Numbered from the stretch's first letter, positions 44,832 to 52,946 are shown. The stretch is 64,000 nucleotides of DNA from Salinispora oceanensis (GCF_000383575.1 NZ_KB911579.1:4113324-4177323); one strand, 5' to 3'. The notes: generated by a model not told the origin, from the letters alone. A program made the numbers and translations.

Positions 44832-45952
44832 CGGGTACGGCGCAGCGCGCCCAGCGCATACATCTGGTCGTCGGCCTCAGTGGTGAAATCTTTGAAGTCC
44901 GGCTGCGCCACCGCCCACGACAGGTATTCGTCCACGACGGCGGGAAGCCCCACCCGGGGCCGCCAGCCGAGCCGCTCCAGTGCCGCGTTGCTGGAGAGCA
45001 CGTGACGCGTGTCGCCGACGCGGTAGCTTCCGGAGATCCAGGGCTCCATCTCGGCTCCGGCCGCCCGGACGACCAGATCGGCGTATTCTCGGATGCTCAC
45101 CCGGCGCCCGCCACCTACATTGAATGCCTGCCCGACCGCTCGGTCGTCGGCGAGAACCAGCAGATTGGCCCTGGTCACGTCATGCACGGAGATGTAGTCG
45201 CGAACTTGGTGCCCGTCCTCATAGGCCAGGGGAGCGGCGCCGTTGAGCACGCGCTGCGCGAAAATCCGGAGTATGCCGGAGTAGGCGTTGCGAAACGACT
45301 GCCGAGCGCCCTGGACAATGGAATACCGCAGGGCAACCGTGGGAATGCCGTAGCGCTCGCCCAACATGAGGGCGGCGGCCTCTTCGCCATACTTCGACAA
45401 GGCGTAGGAGTTGTGCGGCCGGGTTTGGCTCTCGTCGGTCCACTCAGGCTCGAGAGCGGTGCCGCACGAAGGGCAAGGCAGATCCCACAGGCCGCGATCC
45501 AGCCGGTCGCGGCTACGCGGCCCCGGCCGTAGCACATCGGCCTGCGGGCAGGCGGGGCAACGGTACGTGCCTTCGCCGTAAACAGCCTGACTGGACGCGA
45601 CGACCACCCGCGAGAGGGTCTGCCCGCGGGCGACGAGGACTTCGTACAGCAGCGCGGTCGAGACGGTGTTAGTCGCGAAAAAGGTCGAGAAGTCGGTCAG
45701 GTAGTCCTGGTAAGCGGCTAGGTGGTACACGGCGTCCACACCGTCCAGTGCCTTTTCCCAGGCATCGCGGTTCCGGACGTCGCCGAGCACGCATTCGACG
45801 CCACGATCCAGCAGATGCCCGGGGAATTTCTGGCCCGTGTGAACCGGGGGCCGCAGGGCATCCAGTACCCGGACCTCATGGCCCCGATCGACGAGGGCGT
45901 GCGCGGTATGCGATCCGATGAAGCCGGCACCGCCGGTTATCAAGACCTTCAT
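44828..45952 (-). CDS. NAD-dependent sugar-nucleotide epimerase with Cys4 insertion
   Basis: A 374-residue extended SDR: TGGAGFIGSHTAHAL (NAD loop), HLAAYQDY, SSQAVYGEG (catalytic Ser) and YALSKYGEE (YxxxK). Between strand 5 and the YxxxK is a 40-residue insertion with two CxxC pairs (YRCPACP and LPCPSCG) that could bind zinc. The same insertion type occurs in WbiB-like dTDP-L-rhamnose 4-epimerases. Here it probably epimerises the NDP-heptose, position unknown. Overlaps both neighbours by 4 bp. Confidence 0.85.
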   Translation of the reverse strand: MKVLITGGAGFIGSHTAHALVDRGHEVRVLDALRPPVHTGQKFPGHLLDRGVECVLGDVRNRDAWEKALDGVDAVYHLAAYQDYLTDFSTFFATNTVSTALLYEVLVARGQTLSRVVVASSQAVYGEGTYRCPACPQADVLRPGPRSRDRLDRGLWDLPCPSCGTALEPEWTDESQTRPHNSYALSKYGEEAAALMLGERYGIPTVALRYSIVQGARQSFRNAYSGILRIFAQRVLNGAAPLAYEDGHQVRDYISVHDVTRANLLVLADDRAVGQAFNVGGGRRVSIREYADLVVRAAGAEMEPWISGSYRVGDTRHVLSSNAALERLGWRPRVGLPAVVDEYLSWAVAQPDFKDFTTEADDQMYALGALRRTR

Positions 45953-47442
45953 GCGTTCTCCCGGTGGCTTGGCGTGGGGGCGGCCGCACGCGGCATGACC
46001 AGACCCCGGTAAAGCTCGGCAAAGTCATTTGCGGTCCGCGCCCAGGACCAGTCCTGGCCCATGAGGCGGCAGCGAAGCTCGTTCACGCGATCAGGCTGAT
46101 CCTGGAGGAAGGCGAGGGCCTCACGCATGGTGTCCAGCACGGCTTGCGATGTGTGGGCGGGAACAATCCAGCCACTGCCGTCACCGGCGCCCACGGGCAC
46201 GACGGTGTCGTTCAGCCCGCCAACCGGGCTGACGACGGGCAGCGTGCCGTACGCCATTGCGATCAGCTGGTTGAGGCCGCAGGGCTCGACCCGTGAGGGC
46301 ATCACCGTGAGGTCGGAACCGGCGTAGATGAGCCAGGCCGTGTCCTGGTGGAACCGCGGAAGGTGGACCGCCCGCTGTGGATGCGCGGCCACCAAGTCGG
46401 CCAAAGCACCTCGGTAGGGCTCTACGGCCGGTCCCATGAGGACCGCCTGAGTCCTTCCCTCGGCCAGCAGCGGTGCGAGGGCTCCGAGCAAGAGGTCGAC
46501 GCCCTTTTCATAAACGAAGCGAGAACAGACGCCCAGCACCGGGACATCTGGTTGCGCGTGCAGCCCGAGTCGGCGCTGGAGGATCGCCTTGTTGCGGCTC
46601 TTTCCCTCGGCTACGTTGCTCTGATCAAACGCAACGGCGGACCTCCCAGCAGCGCTCGGATCCCAGATCTCGCCATCCACACCTGACACGATTCCGGTGT
46701 GTGCCATCCGCGCCCACACGCTGGCAGCCACGCTGTCCCCGTGGATCTGCGGGAGTTCCCGAGCGTAGGTCGGGCTGCAGGTCACCGCGGCGTCCGCGCT
46801 GAGCAGGCCGAGTACAAGCAGACTTTCGCGGCCCGGGGCATGCTCGCGCAGCCGAGTGACGGCGTCCTGCGGCAGTGCCAGGTCGTGGACCGGGTCCGCC
46901 GTGAGCCGTGCGAGGTCACCCTCGTAGACGGCGCTGTGAATGTTCATCAGCAATGCCGGCGAATCAGCGCGGCGCCGGGTGCGCAGGTGGGCTAGAGCCG
47001 CCCCGGACTGCCAGTCGTTGCCATGGACCAGGTCGTAGGTGGCACCGCTGCGATCGATCCAGTTGGCGACGCACCACCCGAAAAAAGCGGCCCGCTCCAC
47101 TTCGTCGGCGAACGGCCGGTAGCCGCTGTCGCGGTACATCCCGTTGCGGTCGTACCAGTTGTCAGCCGCAATCAGATACACATCGCACGGCCCGCCGTGG
47201 TCCAGGAGCCGCAGGACTGTCGGATCGGCGGTGACTCCCCCGAGAGAAATCGCGGGCAGCCGGTGCACCTCGATGGTCCGCAGCCCGTGCTCGGTGATCA
47301 ACCGGGGATACGCGGGGAGTACAAGGTCGTGCATCAGATCGTGCTCCACCTGTAGCGCCGCCGGTAGTGCCCGGCTGGTGAGGCCCAGGCCTCCCTCAGT
47401 GAAGTACGGCGCGTACTCCTGGGTGATGTAAAGGCATCTCAT
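45949..47442 (-). CDS. GT5 (glycogen-synthase-like) glycosyltransferase
   Basis: A 497-residue GT-B enzyme. The start MRCLYITQEYAPYFTEGGLGLTSRALPAAL mirrors the sugar-nucleotide loop of glycogen synthase (KVGGLGDV), HGNDWQSGAAL follows, and the C-terminal half has SRFVYEKGVDLL and MPSRVEPCGLNQLIAMAYGTLPVVSPVGGLNDTV. In this cluster it is more likely to transfer the heptose to a small acceptor than to make glycogen. ATG 47442 overlaps the upstream gene by 4 bp (ATGA); longer frames read into that gene. Confidence 0.9.
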   Translation of the reverse strand: MRCLYITQEYAPYFTEGGLGLTSRALPAALQVEHDLMHDLVLPAYPRLITEHGLRTIEVHRLPAISLGGVTADPTVLRLLDHGGPCDVYLIAADNWYDRNGMYRDSGYRPFADEVERAAFFGWCVANWIDRSGATYDLVHGNDWQSGAALAHLRTRRRADSPALLMNIHSAVYEGDLARLTADPVHDLALPQDAVTRLREHAPGRESLLVLGLLSADAAVTCSPTYARELPQIHGDSVAASVWARMAHTGIVSGVDGEIWDPSAAGRSAVAFDQSNVAEGKSRNKAILQRRLGLHAQPDVPVLGVCSRFVYEKGVDLLLGALAPLLAEGRTQAVLMGPAVEPYRGALADLVAAHPQRAVHLPRFHQDTAWLIYAGSDLTVMPSRVEPCGLNQLIAMAYGTLPVVSPVGGLNDTVVPVGAGDGSGWIVPAHTSQAVLDTMREALAFLQDQPDRVNELRCRLMGQDWSWARTANDFAELYRGLVMPRAAAPTPSHRENA

Positions 47443-48044
47443 GCGGTTGGGACCTCGTGTTGCACACCACCGGTAAGTAGCCAGAGCCCGAACAGGTGGA
47501 TGTCGGGATTGATCGGGAGGATCAGCGCAGTACATGGCCGGGGGGAGCCGAACATGCTCTGGTGCCGGAAGAGCCGGGGACGCGGCCCGACGACTTCCTT
47601 GCCGTTCTCCCGCAGCAGCGAGCCGATGAAGTGACATTCGTCGTCGTACCGGGGCCGGGCGGCGAGGAAGTCGGTCAGCGCGAACGGCGCCCGGTATGCG
47701 TTGCCGTCGCTGTCGTCCAGTACGAGGGTGTCCCGGAAGGAACCGCCGGCACAGGCGCCGAGTACGACCAGGCCGGTCACCCGGGTCTGCCGGGGCAGTT
47801 CGATGCGCTGGCCGTCGCAGCTGACGTTGTCGGCAGCTCCGCCGCCCCATGCGTCTGCCGGAACACTCAGCAGAGCGGCCACCTCGCCGAGTTCCTCGGC
47901 CGGATAGGCGCGGCCGAATCCATCCATACCGGCTCCGGCGTCGGCACCGGGCAAGGCACTGGCCGCGTTGTTACGGTGTGAGGACATGTCGATCAACACG
48001 CTTCCAGCCGGCAGCTGACCGGCCGGTGACACACCCCTCACCAC
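47439..48044 (-). CDS. Unknown protein, possibly carbohydrate-binding
   Basis: A 201-residue soluble protein with no signal peptide. I do not recognise the family with confidence. Segments such as FGRAYPAEELGEV, DNVSCDGQRIELPRQTRVTGLVVLGACAGGSFRDTLVLDDSDGNAYRAPFALTDF suggest a beta-sandwich of the kind found as accessory domains in glycoside hydrolases (NPCBM-like). GTG 48044 or GTG 48041 couples it to the BtrH-like gene; ATG 47987 (MSSHRNN) is possible. Between a BtrH-like gene and a glycosyltransferase, a role in holding the sugar acceptor is conceivable. Confidence 0.6.
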   Translation of the reverse strand: MVRGVSPAGQLPAGSVLIDMSSHRNNAASALPGADAGAGMDGFGRAYPAEELGEVAALLSVPADAWGGGAADNVSCDGQRIELPRQTRVTGLVVLGACAGGSFRDTLVLDDSDGNAYRAPFALTDFLAARPRYDDECHFIGSLLRENGKEVVGPRPRLFRHQSMFGSPRPCTALILPINPDIHLFGLWLLTGGVQHEVPTA

Positions 48045-49096
48045 CCGGACCGCCCAGCCAGTCGGCGCAGAGCGTCGGACGCGGCAAGGTGAGCGGAAGT
48101 TACCTCTGCGAGCCGATGAAGGATTTCGTCGCGGTATCTGCCTCGGTCAACCGCGGAAAGCACCACACTGCGGGTGAGCAGTCCACGCGCGACGAGCCAG
48201 TCCTGCGAAGCTCGTTCGATGGAGTCCGCCGCCACATCGAACTCCAGCCGGGTGGCGTCGTCCAGCTGGCCGGCTGCGGCCAGCGACGGTACGAGGGCCA
48301 GATGACGCTCAAGCCAGCGCAGCGTGTGGTGGTAGCTCCACATGCCCAGGAGCAGCCCGGCGACTCGGTCGCGTTCCGGATCGGCTCCGGGCGCGCGTTT
48401 CGGCCGTCGCATTCTGTCCAGGGTCGACAGCACGTCGTCAATGGCCCCGGCCAGCCACTGAGTCAGCTCTACCCCGCTGAGCCGATCGCCGCCTGCGCCG
48501 GTCAGCGACCCGGCATAGCTCTGGAACCGGCCGGGCCAGGAGGCGACCGGGACGCCAGCGCTTCGGGTGGGACGCACTGTAAGCCAGCTCAGCTCGACGT
48601 GGGTGTCACTCAGCGCGGGGATCAGTGTTCCGACATCCACCCGGTCGTCGAAGTAGACGATGTCGACCGGGTCGGTGAGCCGCACCGTGTCGTCCGCCGG
48701 GTTGTAGGCGCGCAGCACCACGGCGTGCGGCGCGTGCGCCCGTCCGTGGTCGATCCAGTAGTACGCCAGGTGGAACGTGTCGGCGATGGCCACGACCGGA
48801 CGACCGTCGCGCATGTCCTCAAGGAGTGCGTCGAGGTTCCCGTCGAGCGGCTGGCTCACGACGTCGTAGCCGAATCCGCGCAGCGTCTCGCACAACGTCG
48901 GAAGGCTGTCGTGCACAGTCACCCAACCGTCAGCCAGCTCAGCATCGGTTCCGGCCGTGCCGCCGAGCACGAATGCGGGGTCGGCCTCGGGTGTGTGCTC
49001 TTTCAGCAGGGTGGCCAGGGTCGCGTGATAGCAGCTGGGGTCGGTGAACGAGGGCTCCTGCCCGTGCTGGTGGACGTGCTCGGCGGCTACGCTCAC
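48038..49096 (-). CDS. BtrH-like acyltransferase (butirosin BtrH N-terminal family)
   Basis: A 352-residue protein. Its N-terminal 170 residues match the BtrH family: the nucleophile region DPSCYHATLATLL (Cys22), HDSLPTLCETLRGFGYDVV, DGRPVVAIADTFHLAYYWID and the His in HAPHAVVLRAYN, followed by VRLTDPVDIVYFD. BtrH transfers an acyl chain from an acyl carrier protein to the amine of an aminoglycoside through a papain-like Cys-His pair. The C-terminal half is helical. With a free ACP and an AMP ligase in the cluster, the same role is likely here. GTG start overlaps the oxidase gene by 4 bp. Confidence 0.85.
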   Translation of the reverse strand: MSVAAEHVHQHGQEPSFTDPSCYHATLATLLKEHTPEADPAFVLGGTAGTDAELADGWVTVHDSLPTLCETLRGFGYDVVSQPLDGNLDALLEDMRDGRPVVAIADTFHLAYYWIDHGRAHAPHAVVLRAYNPADDTVRLTDPVDIVYFDDRVDVGTLIPALSDTHVELSWLTVRPTRSAGVPVASWPGRFQSYAGSLTGAGGDRLSGVELTQWLAGAIDDVLSTLDRMRRPKRAPGADPERDRVAGLLLGMWSYHHTLRWLERHLALVPSLAAAGQLDDATRLEFDVAADSIERASQDWLVARGLLTRSVVLSAVDRGRYRDEILHRLAEVTSAHLAASDALRRLAGRSGW

Positions 49097-50586
49097 TGGC
49101 TCACGTCCTCGGCCGCGCCGGTTGGATCGTACTGTTCGTAGTACTGGCGCAACCGGGTGGCGATACGCGGGTTGTGCCGTGCCGTGGCGAGAATCTCGGG
49201 CGGCGGAGTCAGGCGGGGGTGCAGGGTGTCCGCGAAGCGAGCGAGCTCGCGATGCATGTTGTGCTCGATCTGCCCCGGCCAGTCCACGGGCAGGTGCCAG
49301 TCCGACTCATAACCGACCGCCATTGTGTGGGTGACGGTAGTGCGGATGATCTCATGCCGGCTGAGCGGCTGGAGCGGCGGACGGACCGGCGCGAACAGGT
49401 CCAGGTCGAGCTGGGGCTGTTCGCCAAGGATCCGGCGGGCCATCTCCGGGGCGAGAAGTGGCGAAAGGGCCAGGCCGTCGCGGTAGGTTCCAGTCAGCAT
49501 CCACAGGCCCTCGAGGCCGGCCTGGCCGATGATCGGGTAGCCGTCCAGAGACACCGGCCGGTTGCCGACGTGTGTGCGGGTAACCGGGCTATGCCACAGT
49601 CCTCGATGCAACTGACGCACGGCACAATCGAGCAGGAAGTGGATGTCGCGTACGACCGGGTGCTCGACCGGGTCGGCCGACACGATGTTGGTGGCGCCGA
49701 CGTACACCCGGTCGGCGCCGCGTGGCACCAGGTGCAAGCCGCACGCGAAGGCCCGGTTGGGTGTCCGCAGGACACTGCGGGGCCCTCGGATTCCTAGCGG
49801 GGACGTATCAAGCAGGACCGACATTCCATAGCCGGAGACCAGCGGGGGGACGGTCCGGGCGAGATCGGGAATGCTGTCTACCAGCATCTGGGAACGCGCT
49901 CCCGCGGCAACGACCACGCATCGGCTGCTCAACCGCTCGCCTGAGCTGAGCGCGACACCGCTGATACGGCCACCGTCGGCGAGCAGTTCCACCGCCTCGT
50001 CGGAGACGAGCGTGCCCCCGCGCCGGAGGAACGCCTGCCTCAGGCGGTCCAGCAGCCCACCCGAGTCCACCGCGTGCTCCCCGGGGATGTGCAGAGCCCG
50101 CAACGGCCGGGCCAGCGCGTCGGGTTCCATCCAGTCGATCTCTGAGGGTTCGACCTCGTCGTACTTTTCCCCGTACTTGTCGAGTGCCTGCCGGATCGCC
50201 GCGTAGTTCTCGGAATCAACGCCGGGTGAGCCAATCGCGTTCAGGAGCACGAATGTTCCGTCAGCGGTGAGGAGGTTCGCTGAACCGGATGCGCCCGCCT
50301 CGGAGTCGAGCGCGGCAAGCCAGTCGTTCCAGAGACCGCGGGCGTGCACGCCGAGGTCCAGCTTCGCCCGGCCTGAGGGGGTCTGCAGCAGAGTTGAGGT
50401 GACCTCGCCGAAACAGCCGATCATGGCGCCTGCCGCAACTGAGGCTGACCAGGGACGATGATCCTGTCCGACCAGAGCGACGGAGATATCGCGGCGCCTC
50501 AGCATGAGGGCCAGGGAATATCCTAGAACGCCATTTCCGACGACAACAGCATCGTAGGTCTCGGCCCCTGAATTCGGACTGGTCAA
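49093..50586 (-). CDS. FAD-dependent amine/amino-acid oxidase (DAO/ThiO type)
   Basis: A 497-residue flavoprotein of the DAO fold. The dinucleotide loop is VVVGNGVLGYSLALMLRRR, followed by SVAAGAMIGCFGEV; the C-terminal FAD/substrate segment is VSLDGYPIIGQAGLEGLWMLTGTYRDGLALSPLLAPEMAR. It is longer than glycine oxidases (about 370) owing to a C-terminal extension of roughly 100 residues. It could oxidise an amine or an ACP-bound amino acid. Start TTG 50586 follows GAGGGTGA. 185 bp without a gene separate it from the ACP. Confidence 0.85.
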   Translation of the reverse strand: MTSPNSGAETYDAVVVGNGVLGYSLALMLRRRDISVALVGQDHRPWSASVAAGAMIGCFGEVTSTLLQTPSGRAKLDLGVHARGLWNDWLAALDSEAGASGSANLLTADGTFVLLNAIGSPGVDSENYAAIRQALDKYGEKYDEVEPSEIDWMEPDALARPLRALHIPGEHAVDSGGLLDRLRQAFLRRGGTLVSDEAVELLADGGRISGVALSSGERLSSRCVVVAAGARSQMLVDSIPDLARTVPPLVSGYGMSVLLDTSPLGIRGPRSVLRTPNRAFACGLHLVPRGADRVYVGATNIVSADPVEHPVVRDIHFLLDCAVRQLHRGLWHSPVTRTHVGNRPVSLDGYPIIGQAGLEGLWMLTGTYRDGLALSPLLAPEMARRILGEQPQLDLDLFAPVRPPLQPLSRHEIIRTTVTHTMAVGYESDWHLPVDWPGQIEHNMHRELARFADTLHPRLTPPPEILATARHNPRIATRLRQYYEQYDPTGAAEDVSQ

Positions 50587-50771
50587 GCTTCACCCTCTTT
50601 ACCGATTATGTCGGGCAACCAACATGGAAATTCTTTTCAAGCGCAGGAATTGTCGATAAGGAAGTGGCACCCTATGACAACAATCCGTTGATTATTTTGG
50701 AGGATCGTCGTACCCCGGTGCGGCGCGTAGAAGGCCAGATCGAGCAGGGGATAGGAAGGCGATGATCGCCT
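50587..50771 (-). other. Gap between ACP and oxidase genes
   Basis: About 185 bp, more AT-rich than the surroundings. No gene, clear promoter or hairpin recognised. Confidence 0.4.
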
Positions 50772-51026
50772 TCACAAAGAAGCGGTGTCGCTCGAGGCCT
50801 TCTCAGCAAGGTACTCGTGCACTGCTCGAACCGAGGCGAGTTTCCGCAGGTCAGATCGTTCAGGATCGACCTTCAAGCCGTACCGCTCCTCCAGAAGGTG
50901 CTGAATCCAGACCATCGCGAGCGAGTCCACGACGATCGGAGCGTCGACGTCCAGCCCCTGGGGCTCACCGAGGCCGAGGCATTCGGCAACAATCGATCGA
51001 ACTCCATCCAAGCTCAATGAGTGCAT
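50772..51026 (-). CDS. Acyl carrier protein
   Basis: An 84-residue stand-alone carrier protein with the phosphopantetheine site VVDSLAMVWIQ (Ser35) between the expected helices. ATG 51026 is chosen because AGGAAGG lies 6 nt upstream; GTG 51044 would bury that site. It is the first gene of the minus-strand cluster. With no ketosynthase or condensation domain in the cluster, it more likely carries an acyl starter for transfer by the BtrH-like enzyme than a growing polyketide. Confidence 0.9.
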   Translation of the reverse strand: MHSLSLDGVRSIVAECLGLGEPQGLDVDAPIVVDSLAMVWIQHLLEERYGLKVDPERSDLRKLASVRAVHEYLAEKASSDTASL

Positions 51027-51055
51027 ATCAACCTTCCTGAGCACGTGCCCAGCCG

Positions 51056-51378
51056 GATGGTGGGAGGTCTAAGTGACCTGCTTGCGGGCGCGACATCGGA
51101 CCCGAGGGCCGTGCCGGCCAGTGCCGCACCGTAATCGAGTAATCCACACGCCCTTGCAGATTCCTGGAACTCCTGCAATTCCTTTCAGTCGACCTGCGGT
51201 AGCTCGACTTCCCAAGGCGTCCAGCCGGGGTGGTGAGAGGTCGTACGAACCAACTTTAGGGTACGAAATCGGACTGAGGGTGGTGCGCTAACCGCGGCGC
51301 ACCGTAGCCAAGCAACCACCACGTCGTGGCAGCTGCCTGGAACTTCTTGCAAGATCTTTCAATCGAAGACCCTAGGGT
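51056..51378 (-). repeat. Imperfect tandem duplication in the ACP leader
   Basis: Two copies of about 160 bp lie head to tail (about 51056-51205 and 51219-51372). Aligned landmarks are GACATCGGACCCGAGGG/GAAATCGGACTGAGGG, GCACCGTA in both, and CTGGAACTCCTGCAATTCCTTTCAG/CTGGAACTTCTTGCAAGATCTTTCAA read in two overlapping parts. The copies differ at many positions, so the duplication is old. Confidence 0.7.
51345..51363 (-). promoter_or_regulatory. Inverted repeat, possible LacI-type operator
   Basis: TTGCAAGATCTTTCAA and its diverged copy near 51162-51180 resemble TTGCAAnnnnTTGCAA operators of actinobacterial LacI-family regulators such as MalR. It lies just downstream of the cluster promoter, where a repressor would block transcription. 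No LacI gene is in the window. Confidence 0.4.
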
Positions 51379-51397
51379 CATCCAATCTCGCTGTCAA
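51369..51397 (-). promoter_or_regulatory. Promoter reading toward the cluster
   Basis: On the minus strand TTGACA (51397-51392), a 17-bp spacer and TAGGGT (51374-51369) form a near-consensus housekeeping promoter about 340 bp before the ACP gene. Confidence 0.65.
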
Positions 51398-51454
51398 GCC
51401 TTCAGGGCCGCCGGACGATGTCCGGCAACTACAAGAATCCATAGACAGAAGTGG

Positions 51455-51486
51455 CCCCCTGACCGGCGTTGATGCTGGTCAGGGGG
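51455..51486. terminator. Hairpin beside the tRNA-Pro fragment
   Basis: CCCCCTGACC (51455-51464) and GGTCAGGGGG (51477-51486) form a perfect 10-bp stem with a 12-nt loop. On the minus strand it lies 8 bp after the tRNA 3' end, the usual position of a tRNA terminator. Confidence 0.75.
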
Positions 51487-51493
51487 TTTCCTC

Positions 51494-51538
51494 TGGTCGG
51501 GGTGGCCGGATTCGAACCGACGACCTCTTCGTCCCGAA
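51494..51538 (-). tRNA. tRNA-Pro 3' fragment (anticodon loop to CCA), probable attachment-site remnant
   Basis: Reading the minus strand: the end of an anticodon loop (TTCGGGA, fitting anticodon CGG), stem CGAAG, variable loop AGGTC, T-arm GTCGG-TTCGAAT-CCGGC, acceptor CACCCCG, then ACCA. The acceptor expects a 5' partner CGGGGTG, which fits proline tRNA. The 5' half is absent: the sequence beyond 51540 does not form D-arm or acceptor. Partial 3' tRNA ends are typical att sites left by integrating elements. Confidence 0.8.
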
Positions 51539-51654
51539 CTCTCGGCGGGCCGGCCGGATCGGGTGTCATGCAAGGTCGTCTGGCCTGTTGGGGTCGCTTC
51601 GGGTCGGGTTCGGTGGGCTGGGTTGCTGTACTTCGCTGCTGTACTGATCGTCAA

Positions 51655-52822
51655 TGAGGAACTGCGGGGGTTGATGCTGGACGGCCGGCGGAAGTCGATG
51701 CAGCTGATAGCGCAGCGGCTCGGGGTGGATCATCAGCAGTTCCTGACCTCGTCCACCTGGGACGCCGGCGGTGTGCGGCGGCGGCTGGCCACGGCCGCGG
51801 TCGAGGTGGTGGCGCCTCAGGTGTGGGTGGTAGATGACACCGGATTCCCGAAGGACGGCAAGGCCTCGGCGTGTGTGGCCCGGCAGTACTCCGGCACTCT
51901 CGGCAAGGTCGCCAACTGCCAGATCGCCGTCACGGTTCACGCGGCGACTGACACGGCGTCGGCGGTACTGAACTGGCGGTTGTTCCTCCCGGAGTCCTGG
52001 GACGAGGGCTGCGTGCCCGGCCCGGACGGCAAGCCCGCCAACGTCCACGCCCGCAGAATGCGTCAGCAGCCCGTCACCCGCGACCAGGCCGGGGCAAAGA
52101 AACCACACACCCGGGTGCGACTGCCGCCCGCCGAACAGATCGCGCAGATCCGCCGCCGACGGGCGGCATCCAAGGTCCCCGACACCGAGCGGTACCGACC
52201 GAAGTGGCTGATGGCCCTGGAGATGCTCGACGAGTTGGCCGAGTGGGGGCTGCGTCCGCCGCTGCTGACCGTCGACGCCGGCTACGGCCAGGTCGCCGAG
52301 TTCCGCCAGGGACTGACCGAACGCGGTATCCCCTACATTGTCGCGACCACGTCGTCAACCACCGCGCAACCCGGCCACGCCCAACCCGTGCAGGTGCCCT
52401 ACGCCGGGGTCGGCCCACACCCCACACCGCGCTACCCCCAGCCGGCCCGCAGCCTGAAACACCTCGCCCTCACCCACGGCGCCGACGCCAAGACGCTGGT
52501 GCGCTGGCGCGCCCGGCTACCCACACCCGACCGCGACCCGGACCGGCCCGCCGGTGAACTATCCGGGCACATCTTCGCCCTACGGGTGCGTCTCGCCGGC
52601 CGGGCCATCCAACGCGGATCCCACCGCGGCGACGACCGAGCCCTGCCCGAATGCTGGCTACTCGTGCAATGGCCCCCCGGCCAGGACGAACCCAGCGACT
52701 ACTGGCTATCCGACCTGCCCGCCGACACACCCCTTGCCGAACTGGTCCGCCTCGCCAAAAGCCACTGGCGCATCGAACACGACTACCGCGAACTCAAAGC
52801 CGCCCTCGGCCTCGACCACTTC
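51655..52822 (+). mobile_element. IS701-family transposase remnant, both ends truncated
   Basis: The open frame 51563-52939 contains an IS701-type transposase from LRGLMLDGRRKSM (about 51662) through VVDDTGFPKDGKASACVARQYSGTLGKVANCQ, LNWRLFLPESWD, LLTVDAGYG and HWRIEHDYRELKAALGLDHF (ending at 52822). Both the N-terminal 40 or so residues and the C-terminal part after LGLDHF are replaced by unrelated sequence, so it is probably inactive. It is a different subtype from the remnant at 34878-35760. It directly adjoins the tRNA-Pro fragment. Confidence 0.85.
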
Positions 52823-52823
52823 G

Positions 52824-52906
52824 TTCGTCTGGACCAGGACCGCAGACGAGATCAACAGCCTCGCCACATATCGCAGCCGCCAACGACTCAGGAGACTGGT
52901 GTGAAG
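52824..52906 (+). mobile_element. Possible IS630-type transposase C-terminal scrap
   Basis: FVWTRTADEINSLATY at 52824-52871 followed, one frame over, by ANDSGDWCE resembles the extreme C-terminus of IS630 transposases (FVWTKTADEIL...ISDSGH). It is fused to the truncated IS701 frame. A short match, so tentative. Confidence 0.45.
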
Positions 52907-52931
52907 GCCCGGCTCGCAGGGGCCGGGCCTT
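52904..52931. terminator. Bidirectional terminator hairpin
   Basis: AAGGCCCGGC (52904-52913) and GCCGGGCCTT (52922-52931) form a perfect 10-bp stem with A and T ends on the two sides. It serves the DUF397 gene on the minus strand and reading from the IS remnants on the plus strand. Confidence 0.75.
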
Positions 52932-52946
52932 CGCGCTGATGGTGGG

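Noticed and set aside
45949..47442. Housekeeping glycogen synthase
   Set aside because: Motifs fit GT5, but there is no glgB/glgC/glgP neighbour and the gene is embedded in overlapping heptose-pathway genes.
51469..51657. Frame encoding GVAGFEPTTSSS
   Set aside because: This peptide is the well-known translation of tRNA 3' ends; the DNA is the tRNA-Pro fragment.
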